Origin: Lepidurus packardi
Lineage: Eukaryota > Arthropoda > Branchiopoda > Notostraca > Triopsidae
Assembly (NCBI GenBank): GCA_023053545.1
Contig: JAKZAN010000002.1
Coordinates: 10,536,790-10,600,789 of the forward strand
Length of the DNA stretch: 64,000 nt
Direction of reading: 5' to 3'
Shown here: one piece after another, positions 36,401-54,187 of the stretch
Layout: each line of letters begins with the position of its first letter
Position numbering within the stretch: position 1 is the first letter of the stretch
Program-made: the position numbers and the translations under genes
The notes under the pieces: model-generated
Database searches by the model: none
What the model was told of the DNA's origin: nothing
What the model saw: only the letters and a program-made list of their open reading frames with translations

Positions 36401-37302
36401 CTTAGACGAAGATGTGTTTACGTACGTATAGCACATATGGGTGTAAATAAAAATATTGAACCACTTTTTATGTAGTTTGGGTTTTCCGGTTCCCTTATCT
36501 CAATGTAGCCTTCCATTAAGGATTTATGCTACGAAGTGCCAGGAAGCTGCTTCTGTTTTACAGAATTTAGCCCAGAAGGATCTCAAACCGATATCTCATT
36601 TAGTAAGTTAATTTATTGGTTCAAAATTAATGTATGTAATTTTTCTCCATTTTCCTAAAGCACGTGGAAGGAATTATGGAGGCTGTGTCCATTATAATTG
36701 GCTGTCCCATGGGGTTTCCACGGTTTTTCTTCCAGACACTTCAAACTACGTCCATTAAGCTAGCTATCAGTCCTCAGTCTCGTATGGGAGGAGATCCTGT
36801 AATTGTACCCGCAGGGGCCCATTTCGTACTAAAAGTTGAAGGTATTGTGCAAGCCGGTTCAGTCAGCAAGCGTAAAAAGCCTTGCGTACCCAAATATCGG
36901 ACGGTCAAAGCTGTCACCGTTTCGTCGAGCACCCAACTTCAACATGGAACGGTTCTGCCCTACGGGCCTGACGGAAAAGTATTTTTTATATTTTCAACTC
37001 TGACATGTTTTCAAGTTGCTAATGTTTATTAACTTTAGCCAGTCGACGTTGGTACTCTGGCCTTATCACAAACGGTGGAACCCCATAATGACTACTTCTC
37101 GGCCCAGTTTTTAATACATTTTCCTGTGGGCGGACAACATACAGTGTCTATTAACACGGCGCTAATCGATGACACGGACAGCGTGTGGAAAATGGGGCCT
37201 AAAGCTCAGTTAGCTGTGAAAAGCTTCGATGAGCCCTCGACTGCCAAAACGTCTTCTAGATTACAAGCTTCGGCTGCTTCTACTTCGAGAGTGCAGTCGT
37301 AA
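33455..37302 (+). CDS. INTS7: Integrator complex subunit 7
   Basis: Nuclear HEAT/ARM-repeat scaffold subunit of Integrator, which cleaves snRNA and paused mRNA transcripts. Exons: 33455-33545, 33629-33758, 33812-33935, 33990-34150, 34204-34333, 34388-34504, 34556-34796, 34855-34954, 35026-35431, 35503-35636, 35702-36107, 36169-36272, 36326-36421, 36476-36602, 36661-36978, 37039-37302. The joined frame is 982 codons plus TAA, close to the 962 residues of human INTS7. Conserved blocks: EPEQDANTALTELDKG at the start, QQSEKHLDKILNVDEFVKRI in exon 3, GLATPVDIKLKLVPVLQYMH in exon 5, TAPPPAIAHAVALAARDDLQ in exon 11, and VEPHNDYFSAQFLIHF near the C-terminus. Start at 33455 matches the family N-terminus. 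Most introns are 51-83 bp; none is damaged. Confidence 0.95.
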
Positions 37303-37375
37303 ATTGAAACGGAATGTTTAGCTATTAATACATGAAATTGTATCATCCCCCTGATTGCAGATGTGTTATCTTTCG

Positions 37376-37383
37376 AATAAAAT
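37376..37383 (+). terminator. INTS7 polyadenylation signal
   Basis: AATAAAAT about 75 bp downstream of the INTS7 stop codon, followed by a T-rich stretch. Confidence 0.6.
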
Positions 37384-37735
37384 CTTTTCTAACTAAAATT
37401 GTATTCATTGAAGGAACATATTACGTGAAGACAAGATAAGTTGAAGCCTATAGTATTGACTTTCAGTTGCTTTTGTTCAGTTTCGCACAGTTTAGTTTGC
37501 AGGATAAAATGACTTGGCTGGCTAGTCACGGGGAATTGGCAATTTTGCATAGTAACCAGAGTCCTTAGATGGTCCCCGGACTTCGGTTTATCACTTGCCC
37601 CCTCTGAATTTCTTATTGGTTTGATTCCTGTTTTCATGTTATCGGCAGCTTACATTGTGGTTTACTTTATCAGAGTATAGAAGATGAGTCCAAGTGTTCA
37701 GGGCATGATTAATTCCGTACTCGAGGGCTATCGAC
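37384..37735. other. INTS7-maltase intergenic spacer
   Basis: About 350 bp without a gene; it should contain the promoter and leader of the secreted alpha-glucosidase transcript. No core promoter motif could be named confidently. Confidence 0.4.
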
Positions 37736-41990
<4,255 letters not shown>

Positions 41991-43463
41991 AAAGCTCACC
42001 GGTTTACTTCTGGTTGAAGTTAGTGATTGGCATATTAGTATTTGTGTATGTCATCAGTAAGGTAGCCGTGGTTAGACGAGAGTTAGTACGTTCAACTGAC
42101 CTCTTTTTCTGACCTTTGAAATCTGTTAAAAATATGGGTGAAATACAGATGTCTGCAATATTAGTGCTGTTCGTTTGATGAATTAACATCCTTCTAGAAG
42201 TGAAAATGCTATTTAGAAGTGACACTCGGGGTATACTATCTTTATCAAAGTATTTGATTTTCCCCGCTTTTCCAGGTATTGCTTCCTGACCTTTTACCTA
42301 GGCTAGACGGGACAAGTTCATGGCAATTAACTTCTACCTGAGTTAATTGCACTTAAATGAGTCGTTTACAAACAACTCCGTTCGGGCTAACGAGCTTTAA
42401 CAGTGATTGAACTTTCCAATTCATGAGGTTCTTATAACTCTATCGAATTTCAGCTAATTCCAATTAAAGTCTCGTGTAAACTCCACAGTATAGAGGCTTG
42501 CCTTTATAAAGGCTTACCTTTTTGAAACTTACACTGTGGTATACACCTTAATTCTCATAAAGTTAAGCGCAAGTTGACAAATAAGCATGTTTTTTAATTT
42601 CGGACAAAATTTTACACAGGTACAGTAACGAACTTATTGATCGCTAGATGGACTTTGCAATATAGACTAATAACAGCTTTTCCGTTGTGTCAGGATTGGT
42701 ACAAACAACGGAAAAGCAATGTGATTGATGAATTTGCAAAGTCTATGTAGGGATCAACAAGTTCGGACTATACGTTTGGAAAATAAGCAACACGATTATA
42801 AAAGAAAGAATTCCTTTTCGCTTCAGTAATTTTCTTTCTCCTTCAAACATAACAAACGAGCGATCCGGATAGAAGGGAAGCACCCTCTCTACATTGTTTC
42901 AATATTATTTCCCTAACACAATCATTTTTCAATATTTTCTTTTGTAAAAACATTTTCGCTGGCCAGACGTACAAAACGTCCATCCTTCACCGTTGGAAAG
43001 ACCTTCTGACCGGAAAGTGTTTAATCGCGTAAAATTGCTACATCTTCACATTTAATCGTAAATAATAAACCTTATTTACGCCTTAAGCGTAAATAATAAG
43101 ATTGGAAAGCTTTAAAGTCTGACCACGTGCTTGCATCTCCATAGCTAATAACAGACATATCTTTAAGCCCGAACCCGTGGTTTAGCCCGAATAAAGAAAA
43201 ATTTCGTGATGCACCTGGTCCAATTGGCTTTTTAAAAATTTTATTTACGGTGTAACATAGGAAAAGGTTGTAACCTCGAAAAAAGAACACAAAATGTAGA
43301 CTTCTTACCTCAGTGTTAACTACCCTTCCTCATAAGTAGTTTAACTTACGACCACTGAATTTTCCCCCATAGTCTACAAAGGATAAACCACCGCACCTGC
43401 ACCGCTTTTTAGTTTACAAAAGGAAAGTTTGGCTTCGTTCAACTAGAATTTGGGCTTATCCAA
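41991..43463. other. Convergent intergenic region between maltase and EDEM3
   Basis: 3' ends of the plus-strand maltase gene and minus-strand EDEM3 face each other here. Apart from a hairpin MITE at 42621-42772 no gene was recognised. Minus-strand poly-A candidates (TTTATT on the plus strand) lie near 43066-43076 and 43243. Confidence 0.5.
42621..42772. mobile_element. Hairpin MITE related to the pogo-like elements
   Basis: Imperfect palindrome: outer arms 42629-42660 and 42734-42766, inner perfect arms GCTTTTCCGTTG (42676-42687) and its complement (42706-42717), 18-base loop, and symmetric 15-16-base spacers. The left end TACAGTAACGAAC and following bases resemble the reverse complement of segments at about 45137-45178 and 49390-49440 inside the two EDEM3-intron transposons. 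The right end (GTTCGGACTATA) looks like a decayed copy of the same terminus. Confidence 0.65.
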
Positions 43464-46400
43464 CTAGAGTTCGTCACCTGCTCTCCGTTTTGGTTTGGGC
43501 AAATCTGCAGACTCCGTCTTTCGTCGCCTTCGCACAGCCTTCTGTCTCTCTTGTTTCCTAGTTTTCCCAATCAGTGCTGCCACTAAAAGTTTTTTGGCTT
43601 TCCTCCGTAAGGCGTTTTCATCGCCAAGCATATCGAGCAAGTCAGGATGCAAATGCCTCAAATTTTCCAGTTCTTCTGGACTCAAGCCAGTTTCTTTTGC
43701 CTCATTTCGTTCTGAGCTCTCAAGCTGATGTGCTTTAGACTCCTGCAATAGCGTTGACAACTTGTTCAGCAAAGTCACATCATTAATCAGCGGTTTGTCT
43801 TCCGGTTCAACCTCACGTTCTTGTGCCAAAATTCGCAACAGAACTATCGCCTCTTCCAAATACGTCTTAGGCCACGGAATTGTTGGCCACAAAAGTTTAA
43901 ACGACGACTCATAGCCATCTGTGTGCTTCTTGGCCACTCCATCCTTGAGTGATCTATGTACGCCTTCAAATACTTGCAGCACTACATTCCTCAAGTCACT
44001 GGCCAGGTAGGCGAGTTCTCGCATATCCACATTAGGAGCTGGGTCCCAGTCGTTCAGCTGATTGAGCTCCGGCTCGAGGGAGAGCAAAGTACGCAGGCTA
44101 AATTTGATCATCTGCAGAAAGTACTTTCGGTCACTCAGGTTGTCTTTGGTTCTGCCAGTGTCTCCATGCAACTCCAATTCTTCGATAGAAACCTCATCGT
44201 CCCAATAGCTGGGTAAACGAGAGTTGGCGACAGTCAATGGTACAGCCTCTCCTTTGGCTTGACTTATCAGTGCACTGTCAGCAATAGTCCGCTCTTCTTT
44301 TTCATTTTGCCAAGTAGGAGTCGTTATGGGCATCTTCTCCTCGACGTCTTCCTTGTCGGAATCAATACCTGTTAACCGTTTAACCTGGGAAATAGTTCCC
44401 AAGCCTTGTCCTTTGATTATAGTTGGTATCTTCTCCGTCACTAATTGCCCATCTTCGCCCAACCTAATTATGAATGTCTCCCCAATGGATGGGCTTCCAG
44501 TGCTCTCTAATCCAGCAGCCTAAAACAAAAAAAAGTCTTCAAAATCCTTACACAATAGTATATAGGCTTCATAATACAGTAGACGTCGCTTATTGTGATC
44601 ACGTTTGTTAAGTGAATATTGGTTATATTAAGAGGAGATTCTAATAATCGGAACTACACAATAGCATGCTACGATTTATCGGCGCGTGAAACGGACTGGC
44701 TTGTTTAAACCGAAGAAACAAAGCATCATCTACTTTTGACACTTTCCATACGTTTCCTTTCTCTAGCTTCAATATACCCGCTACTGTTTATATAAACCGA
44801 TTCTCGAGTTTTTTAATTCTGCGATCTTGCATCTTGAATTCCGTGACCTTGAACCTTATATCATGCTATCTTGCTTCTGATTTCTGGGATTTTAAATCTT
44901 GAATTCTACGATCTTGAGTTTTGAATTCCGCGATCCCGAGTTCTTGAATTCTGGGGACTATTAATTCAAGATCGCAGAATTTAAGAAATCGAATCTCGAG
45001 TTCTTGATTTCTGAGATTTTGAATCTCGAGTTCTTCAATACTGCGACCTTGAATTTTGAGTTCTAGAATTCTGCTATCCTGAATGTTGAGTTCATGAATA
45101 CCGCGATCCTGAATGTCATTGGTCAATATGAAAAGTCCATGTAGCAATCACTACTGTAATTTCGTTACTGTATATGTGAAGATTCTTTTGAAATCGATTC
45201 TAATATCCGACAGTATGATTCTAATAACCGATTAAAATACTATGAATTTTATTATTTGGAATCGGTCCTTTAAAATTTGATTCCATAAAGCAGCTGACTG
45301 TACTAGCAACAATAATCACAATAAGCGGTATCTACTGTGTATGAAACCTATATACTGTGCCTTCCACCCTCCAAAAAAATACACAAATCAATATAAAACG
45401 GAAAGAAAAATACCGAACAGAAAAATAAAAGAAAGTACCTATTAATAAGTTCTTACCTGAGATTCGTCTTCATGCGAGCGTTGGCGAACAAACTCGTCAA
45501 TGTTGACGTTTAACGCTTCCAGCGTTGGATCTAGGGGAAGTAGTGGCAAAGTTGGTGCTTCTTCATCGATTCTGACGCTTTCGGTCATTCCAAATCCTGC
45601 CATATGATCTTCAGGAAGGTTAAAACAAAATTCACATGAACCAATACGAAACAATATATTTGTTTACCATCATGTTCTGCATGCTCTGAAAGGGTTAAGT
45701 ATACAGAAGGATCCTTGCGGAAGGCTTCCAGTAAATTCAGAGCGTCGTGCTTGTACATAAAAACCATGGGTATATTCACGTCTTTTTCGCCATCCCCAGA
45801 CATTGCAAAAAGCGGCGCATCTGCCACTGGAGCAGGTTGATTATCCCCAACAATGCCCCCCAAAGCCCCCACACGTTGCAGCCGACGAGCCTAAGTTCAA
45901 AAGAGAGAAAGTGAATAATTCCTAAACCAAAACAAAATAATTGAACTCAATAAATTTTCAACGTAACGTCTACGAATTAAAAAAGATAAATAAATTGATC
46001 AGAATATTGTAGATTTTCCACAACTCAGGCTATGATTTACCTTGTCAACAAACATACAATCTCCTCGCTCGACGAACACAATTTTCCCTCTTAATTCTTC
46101 CGCATTGTCTGCTTCACTGCAAAGTCTAACTGGATTAGCGACAGCCATGAAACCGCTCACCTACGTGAAGGAAAGGAAGAAAAAAAAATTCCGATTCAAA
46201 ACATTTTTCGCTTAAAACTAGATAATAATAACTAATAATAAATAACAATCCACAAATAATCACAAATAAATATTAATAAATAAATAAATATATAATAACT
46301 AAACTACAACGATTTTAAATTGTTCATCAGTCCTTACCTTTACATCACCAAGTAACTCGAGCCCAAATTGGGCTGGGCCAACTTTTAAATGCTTTCTTTT

Positions 46401-49400
46401 TTTCTCTCCTATTTGCAAGCCGTTTACCATTTGTTTAATAACTATCGTCGTATAGGTCAGGATCTTAGGGGGGTTTTCCGGCTCCGTGGCTAGAGTTTTC
46501 GACAATTCTACCATTTCTTGCATAAACATTAAGCCTTCTTCACCGTCATCGGCACTTTGGGCCTGCACGAGATTTTATTTAAATTTAAAATCAGTTTCCT
46601 CCGGAAAGTTAGGTGACACAAACGCCAAAAGATGCAAATTCACTCACATTGGAAAAGGTGTGCAACAATTGAACTCTGCCGTCTGGTAATGCAACTATGG
46701 TGATGCCCATGGCTTTCAGAAGCTGCATATGCTCAGCATTCCCGGCCTAGCGATGAAAAGAAAAGCAATCTAAATAATTCCGATTTTTTTTTTAAAGCAA
46801 TAACAAAAGAAATCTTTTAAAGAAAGTTTCAGGTTTCGTTTGTATCCTCAAAGTCAAAACGCAGGCAAAACGCATAAAAAATGCAAAGCATGCACACTCG
46901 GGAAAGAAGCTGAAAATAACCAAGTGAAGTAGAAATATTACTTGGAAATCATGGGCTCGGAGGTTTCGTTTGATATTCTTCCTCAAAGGACGGAATTCTT
47001 TATCGACAAAGTTTTTCAGAGGCTTCCTGATAGATTCGGCGGAATTCTCCGGACCTGGAAACAAAAACTGGGCACTCGGGCAAGACCGAGAATTGTCTAC
47101 ATCATCATCTGGTGATTCTAAATACGCTTGTGGTAACTTAAAAGAGAGAGGAAAATATCCCAGACCATTAAAAAATGTAAATATTATGGAAGCCACACTT
47201 CAGCCGCTTATTTGGCATCACTTCACGTATTTCTTACTGGTACGGCAGTTAAATTGGACAATCTGGCCAAAGACAAGGGTAGCAAGTGTCCTTCGGTAGT
47301 AAAGACAAAATCGTCGAGACGTAAAGGTATGTCTTCTGGCTCGGCAAACAGTAAGTAAAGATACTTCAAGGTCTCGGCCAATACAAAAGAGTCCATCCTA
47401 CCGAATCCATTTATACATACACATTTTAAAGCTTTTTTTTGTTGCTTTTTTTTTTTTTTTTTTACCGATCTTCGTGCTGCCCAGTTCGGACGTCTTTGAC
47501 TGCCGCGTAGCCACACGGCACGCGAGCGTATTTCTGCAAACTGCGCAGCACTTTTTCGCCCACTCCTAAATAGTACGGGTCTGCTGTCGCTCGGTATAAG
47601 AAGTACGTGGATTCCACGAATTCCGGACGTAACGGATGTTGTCCCCAATGTACCTAACCAATAACAAGAAAACTCAAGAAACGTCCTTTTTTGCTGAAGC
47701 AAATAAGCTTAAAAGTACAGAAAAATAAAAAGGGGATTTTTTTTTCTTTTTTTTACTTGGAAATCTGTGGTAAAGGCTTCGGGGAGAAAATTGTGCCGCT
47801 GCATGACTTGGTATAGCATTTCGTGCGTTTCCACGGCAGGTTTCAGATCTCCTTTTAAAACCTGCATAAATCATATTATCATAAAAAGACCCGCCTATAA
47901 CCTGGGTAAAGTAATGACTTGTAATCCGGGCCAAAACGCTAAAAGCGCGTCCATGAAATTTTTAGAGTTGGTATGGGGACGGTGCATATGCACATCCAAC
48001 AGCATAGGACCCTGGCTTATGTACTTCATTACAGCGGAATAATGCTGCAAGAATCACGGCCAATCCAGAAACCCGAAACAAATTTAAGGGGGAAAACAAA
48101 ATGGATGCCAATAAGTAAAATTTTCTTCTTTTAATGCGCAAAAAGACAGACAAAATTTCGTCTGATTTTCTTTGTTTATCTCTTATGATTTTGTCTTAAT
48201 GCTAAAGAACTACGATTTTACTTTGTTGAAGCGTTCTAAGTATCGATCCTCGCCCAACAAAACGTACGCTTTCAAGCAGTACTCGTAATAGGAATCAATG
48301 CCAGCTCCCACGCCTGAATCTCTGCGTATCCAGTCGCCACTGTCGATATTCAGAACAGTGCCCATCAAATCGGAACTACGGTGTCTCAAAGCCCATAAAG
48401 CGTCCATGGCTTTGTGCCCTTTTTCCTATTCGATAACATATTAATACCCTTGTGCCCTCCTGAAGTGCTTTTCTGTAAAAAGGAAAAAAAAAACAGTCCC
48501 CTCTTCAATTTGGCTACACCCGTGCAGAATATTACAGGCACAAAAAAGGGCCAATTTGAACAGAAAAGATGGATTTTGACTTACTTCGAACACTGGTTCG
48601 CCACTTAAGCGCGATAACGCAGCCAATTCCAAAATCATGGTGCCAGCACATGCTGTGCACGTTTCCCGAGCTCCGGATAACTTAGGAGGACTCACTCCAT
48701 GTCGCAGATTGATCTGGACACCACGAAAATCAATGATTAAAGTTGTCCTTTTAACTGATGGAAAAAACCAAATGTATGCACTGCTCTCCCTGGGAATCGT
48801 AAGATCAGAACATACAGTAGGTACCGCTTATTGAGATTACTTTTGTCAAACGAATACTGAGTCTATTAAACGTAAATTCTAACAACCGAAAATCGGAAAC
48901 ATATATCTAAGAAAACATCGTCTACTTTTTGACACCCCGCACGTTCCTTCTTCTAGATTCACTAGGCCCACTATTGTTTATTTTGAAACGATTTTTCAAC
49001 AATTTTGAATAGAGATAATTGAGGAATTCCTAATTTAACAGCCGCTTCCCTTTGTGGCAAATCTTTTAAATTTAACTTGTCATAAGATTCAACGAGCCGC
49101 AACTTCTCTTTTACATTTAAATCAACTCCTTTCTTGTTCGTCGACATTTTTATATAACCACACGTCTAATACACAACAAACACTGCGCCTTTGAAGCCTA
49201 CTCCTACGCTTAGATAGGGTTTTCATCACAATATCCCTTCTAATTTTCCAGTCAATTAAAGGAACTGGCCATTCAATTGAATAACCTGCTTATTTAATCG
49301 ACTGCGGAGTTTAGAAGAGATCTCCCGCTAAGCGTAGTAGTAGACTGAAATTAACAGGGTTAGGCAAAACGACCTAAAAGCAATGTCATTGGTCAATATG

Positions 49401-51710
49401 CAAAGTCCATGTAGCGGTCACTACTGCAATATCGTTACTGTACTACATATTTGCGGTTCTTTTGAAATCGATTCCAATATCCGAAAGTGTGACTCTAATA
49501 AGCGATTTAAATTATATGCGTTTTTATCCTTCTGAAGCAATCCTTTAAAATTTGATTCCATAAGAGCGGCTGATCCTAATAACCAGTGATCACAATAAGC
49601 GGTATCTACTGTATAATCAGCCTTGTGCCGAAATCGAAAGTGGATCAAAGATCTTAATGGTTTGGTGACATTCTGTCGCATATTTTAGACATTCTGCTGC
49701 ATTTAAGTCATTTGAAACTGTACACACTTTAGTACTAACACTCTTAGAAAGGGCACTGAAAAAGAAAACCTTCCTCAACCCCATCAGCGAAGTTTGCTCT
49801 CCCTTATTGAGTCAGAGAACGACGCCGGGCAGAACAAGAGTTACAAGCCCTTACAAAGATAACTTTGCTGGGGAGTACAAAACCATCATATTTGTTAATA
49901 AAGCGAGAGTTAGTTTTTTCACTTTTCACCCCTTTTTCATGCCTACGCCAGCTTGTGCGGTATGTCTTCCTAGCTTTAAAACAAGGACATAAAAAAAGTT
50001 GTCAACCTAGATGCAGCTCCCGTAATTGAATACATAAATAAAATAGTAATTGAATACATAAACAGTTTTGCTTTCTTAGCCCCGTTATGAAAGTTGCACT
50101 CTTTCGGAACCCATAATTATGAGCCCTGAAAGTTTTTTTTTTTTTTTTTGCTTTCGTAAGACAAAGGTAAGAAACAAAAACTGGAGCAACAAACATTTCT
50201 TTTGCAAGGAAAGAGAAAAACATGTAACGACATCACAACGCACTCGACGAAAGACAAAAATCAGGAATAACCAAGTTTAACAGACGAAAAGATCCAACGA
50301 AATCGGCTTTTTTTTGCAAGGTTGCCATTTCCCACAGAAACTAAAAGCAATACCTGGCCAAGTTCAATAATCTGCTTGTGAATCAATTAATATCAAAGCA
50401 TACCGGCGAAAAGCGTTCTTTGTGACGAAAAAATCTTGCCGGGGAAAGCACTGAAAGACTGAAATTTCTACTTAGGTTTACCAGAGACAAACACAATGGC
50501 CTTTTGTTGGAAAGGTAGCTTCTGTTTGGGTAAAATGTGGCACTTTTGATCTTTACTCGAAATATTTACACAAATAAAAAAGCAGAAAAACTGTTGGTCT
50601 TTTGATCCAAACCATAACAGTATGTCTAAACGGATTCTTCCTTTCTTTCCGAGAACTGCTGAAGTAGTGTATGAGGATAACAAGAAAGAAGTACCGTACT
50701 GTACTAATGGTTGTCGCATGTACCGCAATTCCAGGGAGAGTTTAAATAGAATTATGATAAATAAAGTGCCCGTACCCGTGCATGAGGGATGCCAGTAGTG
50801 GTATTAAACGCGGGTAGCAATCGATAACCCAAGTCTTGGGCTTTTGTCAACAGCTCGTCTTTATACCAGGGCAGTAAAGAGTTTTGCTGTTGCAAATAAG
50901 CGGCCAAGGCATGTGCTGACAATAGACCCCTGAGAAATAGCAGCCGAAGTTGCGAAAAACGAGCATCAATTAGTTATTGCACCCTAAATACAACAGGTAT
51001 TCAACTGACACCTCTTAAGTGGCTAGCATAAGAGGGAACGAAAACTAAACAAAACAGAACATAAAAAGCTTGTCAATTAACAGTTACCCTAGAACACGAA
51101 TGTTAGTTTCGAAAACCGAAACAACAATATCATGGTCAAAGTGAACATTTTTTATGACTTCTAATATTCCACGTTCGAATTCTTCAAAATCGCCCAGAAC
51201 GACTAGGGTATCCAACGAGTCAATCAACGTCAGGGAGAAACTGCTCAAAAAGGAAGCGGACATTAGGATTAGTGTGAAAATTAGGCTATCGCACTGAAAA
51301 CGTACTTTCCCAAGACATCATCCACATCTCCTCTCGACTCGGTATCTCGCCATCTCCCTTTGCAACTTAATGGCATTAATTCATCAGCGGGGTAGGCATT
51401 TTCCTGTCAGAAAAATAGTGACCGTTAGCACTTGGTTTCCCCTTTTACACAGTTATCTTACATACCATGTATGCCCTGTAGCCATGGTAAAACATATCTT
51501 TCGCTTCATCCCTGAAGGTAGAGAAAATGAACAGTAGAACAGTAGGTTAAGAAACGGTAATCGAAGAACAGCAAATTATTACCTGAGTTCACGTCTTTTC
51601 TCAAGTTTCATGCTAGCTCCCATTGGTAGGGATACAAGCCAGGGTAAAATAATACATACGAAGATGGATCGCCATGTAAACAAAGTCCAGAACTGTGCAT
51701 TAATCTTCAT
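43464..51710 (-). CDS. EDEM3: EDEM3-type ER degradation-enhancing alpha-mannosidase-like protein
   Basis: GH47 ER lumenal mannosidase that trims N-glycans and marks misfolded glycoproteins for ERAD. Exons from the 5' side: 51583-51710, 51466-51511, 51306-51403, 51088-51240, 50776-50929, 48585-48713, 48222-48425, 47919-48044, 47757-47861, 47466-47653, 47238-47397, 46942-47136, 46648-46746, 46338-46562, 46041-46160, 45668-45890, 45457-45596, 43464-44519; 1182 residues. N-terminal signal sequence ([13 protein letters not shown]), GH47 domain about 43-505 with acidic residues in [11 protein letters not shown] (E135), [14 protein letters not shown] (D272), DSFVLAE (E452) and FTTEGH (E479), and a protease-associated domain about 640-780 ([18 protein letters not shown]). 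The protein ends GDEL, a KDEL-like retrieval signal. The last exon makes it about 250 residues longer than human EDEM3 (932). Confidence 0.95.
44577..45337. mobile_element. Pogo/Tigger-like DNA transposon remnant in EDEM3 intron (TE1)
   Basis: Ends are inverted repeats: left CAGTAGACGTCGCTTATTGT, right complement CAGATACCGC-type (plus strand GCGGTATCTACTG). A TA precedes the left end; the right TA is blurred (TGTA). Internal sequence from about 45115 to 45310 is clearly related to 49385-49590 of TE2. The middle is occupied by a minisatellite and no transposase reading frame is left. Confidence 0.75.
44800..45118. repeat. Minisatellite of about 30-34 bp inside TE1
   Basis: Degenerate repeats of a unit like GAATTCTGCGATCTTGA followed by ATCTTGAGTTCTT. 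On the minus strand it stays open for 93 codons with a repeating peptide (variants of LEIQDSRIQELKIQ). It is treated as repeat DNA, not as a gene. Confidence 0.7.
48815..49611. mobile_element. Pogo/Tigger-like DNA transposon in EDEM3 intron (TE2)
   Basis: 797 bp flanked by TA on both sides (48813-48814, 49612-49613). Terminal inverted repeats: CAGTAGGTACCGCTTATTG at the left, GCGGTATCTACTG at the right. It contains the start of a transposase on the minus strand and shares its right part with TE1. It is non-autonomous: only the N-terminal DNA-binding region remains. It lies in the 2-kb intron between EDEM3 exons 5 and 6. Confidence 0.85.
48971..49147 (-). pseudogene. Truncated pogo/Tigger transposase N-terminus (CENP-B/Psq HTH)
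   Basis: A 58-codon frame starting [20 protein letters not shown] and containing [15 protein letters not shown], the helix-turn-helix signature of CENP-B N-terminal/pipsqueak-type domains in pogo and Tigger transposases. It stops at a TAG (48971-48973). The second HTH and DDE catalytic domain are missing. Confidence 0.75.
49612..50775. other. Remainder of EDEM3 intron 5
   Basis: AT-rich intronic sequence after TE2; contains a poly-T tract near 50130-50149. No exon or RNA gene was recognised. Confidence 0.5.
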
Positions 51711-53024
51711 AACGTAACGAATAGGAATTCAGCCAGCAAAATCACAGGTACAAACACTCGTAGAAGGACTGGTTTACTTAACAGGAATATCACGCTTGGA
51801 GTAGTATTAAAACATTTTAATAACTATTTGTCCACAAACTTACGCACTCTCAACTCAACTGATTTGATTACAATCACAATCAGTCCTAAACTTCCAACAC
51901 TGCAACACACCACATACAATGACCCTGACTGCAGTACAGCAGCGCCGCCACTGCTACTCGCTGTGAACTGAAGGGGTGGGATCTAACAGTGGGCGGGATA
52001 CAGTAAAGCACCTAAAGGCGCATGAACTCGGGCGTGGATACAAGATAAAACGATAAATAACTTTGCGGAACCGCGTGAGCGAAATTCCGTATAAAATGAT
52101 TAAAAAGATTTGTGCGGAAGGAAGTTGCTAAATTAAAAATAATATATTTGAAAAAATACGGAAAATTCTACGGAAATACAAACTATTGTAACTATTGTAA
52201 ATAACAAAGTATTGGAAATTTTGACTTTTGCGGAAAACGCTTTTTAAGCCAAACTAAAAAATATATATTAGAGACAGCAGTGATCTCTAGTGATATTATT
52301 TTTATTTACAATATGCCATTTTCTACGTAGTAAGGAAAGCGCCTTGTAGAAAACGTACGTAAAATGGTGGATTTCCCCATTCTTGCCGCTGGGGAGGGAA
52401 TTTGGTAAAGACTAAATGCTACGGCACATTATCAGCTATTACATCAAAGGACCGGATGCAACAAACTTCCGCAAAGCAATGAAGGGCCTTGCGGCAATGA
52501 TTTCGATTAGTTTTTATTTAAGATTCTGCAAGCTGTATTCGCAAATATTAAAGGGCAGTGTTTCGAGTAAAACATGGCAGAGATAAATTAACTGGTACAA
52601 TTGCAAAGATCTTAGTTCTAAAAAGAGCGATTTTTCTTGCACCTTGATGCAAAGCTTTGAGACTGGTCGAAAAGACGAGGAAATTGGAATGCGGCAGTGA
52701 AATTACACGGAAGGAACACAAAAGGAAAAGTGGTCAACAACAAGAGGCGGAAACCACACTACGGACAAACACGTACATGGAAAAGATACGCACACACGCA
52801 AAGAACACCACAATGAAAAGAACCTAATACTTTAAACCATCGTAAAAGTACTAGCCATCATGGAAGTTTGACTTTCCTATTTGCACTGAAAATTAAACTA
52901 AAGCTAGAAGGCACAATAATGAGAAAATGTTTGGACTTCTTGAACGAAAAAGACGCATTGTTTGCCTCCGTTCACGGAATAGTGATTCGAAACGAACAAT
53001 ATTCCTGGATAAAGATCGATTACC
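51711..53024. other. EDEM3 promoter side and DDAH downstream region
   Basis: The EDEM3 promoter should lie just above 51710. The rest is AT-rich with no supported gene. The two genes are on the same strand, so DDAH transcription runs toward EDEM3. Confidence 0.5.

Positions 53025-54187
<1,163 letters not shown>

Noticed and set aside
44866-45147. 93-residue frame with repeating IQELEIQ-type peptide in the EDEM3 intron
   Set aside because: Encoded by a minisatellite within a transposon remnant; no start context or homologue.
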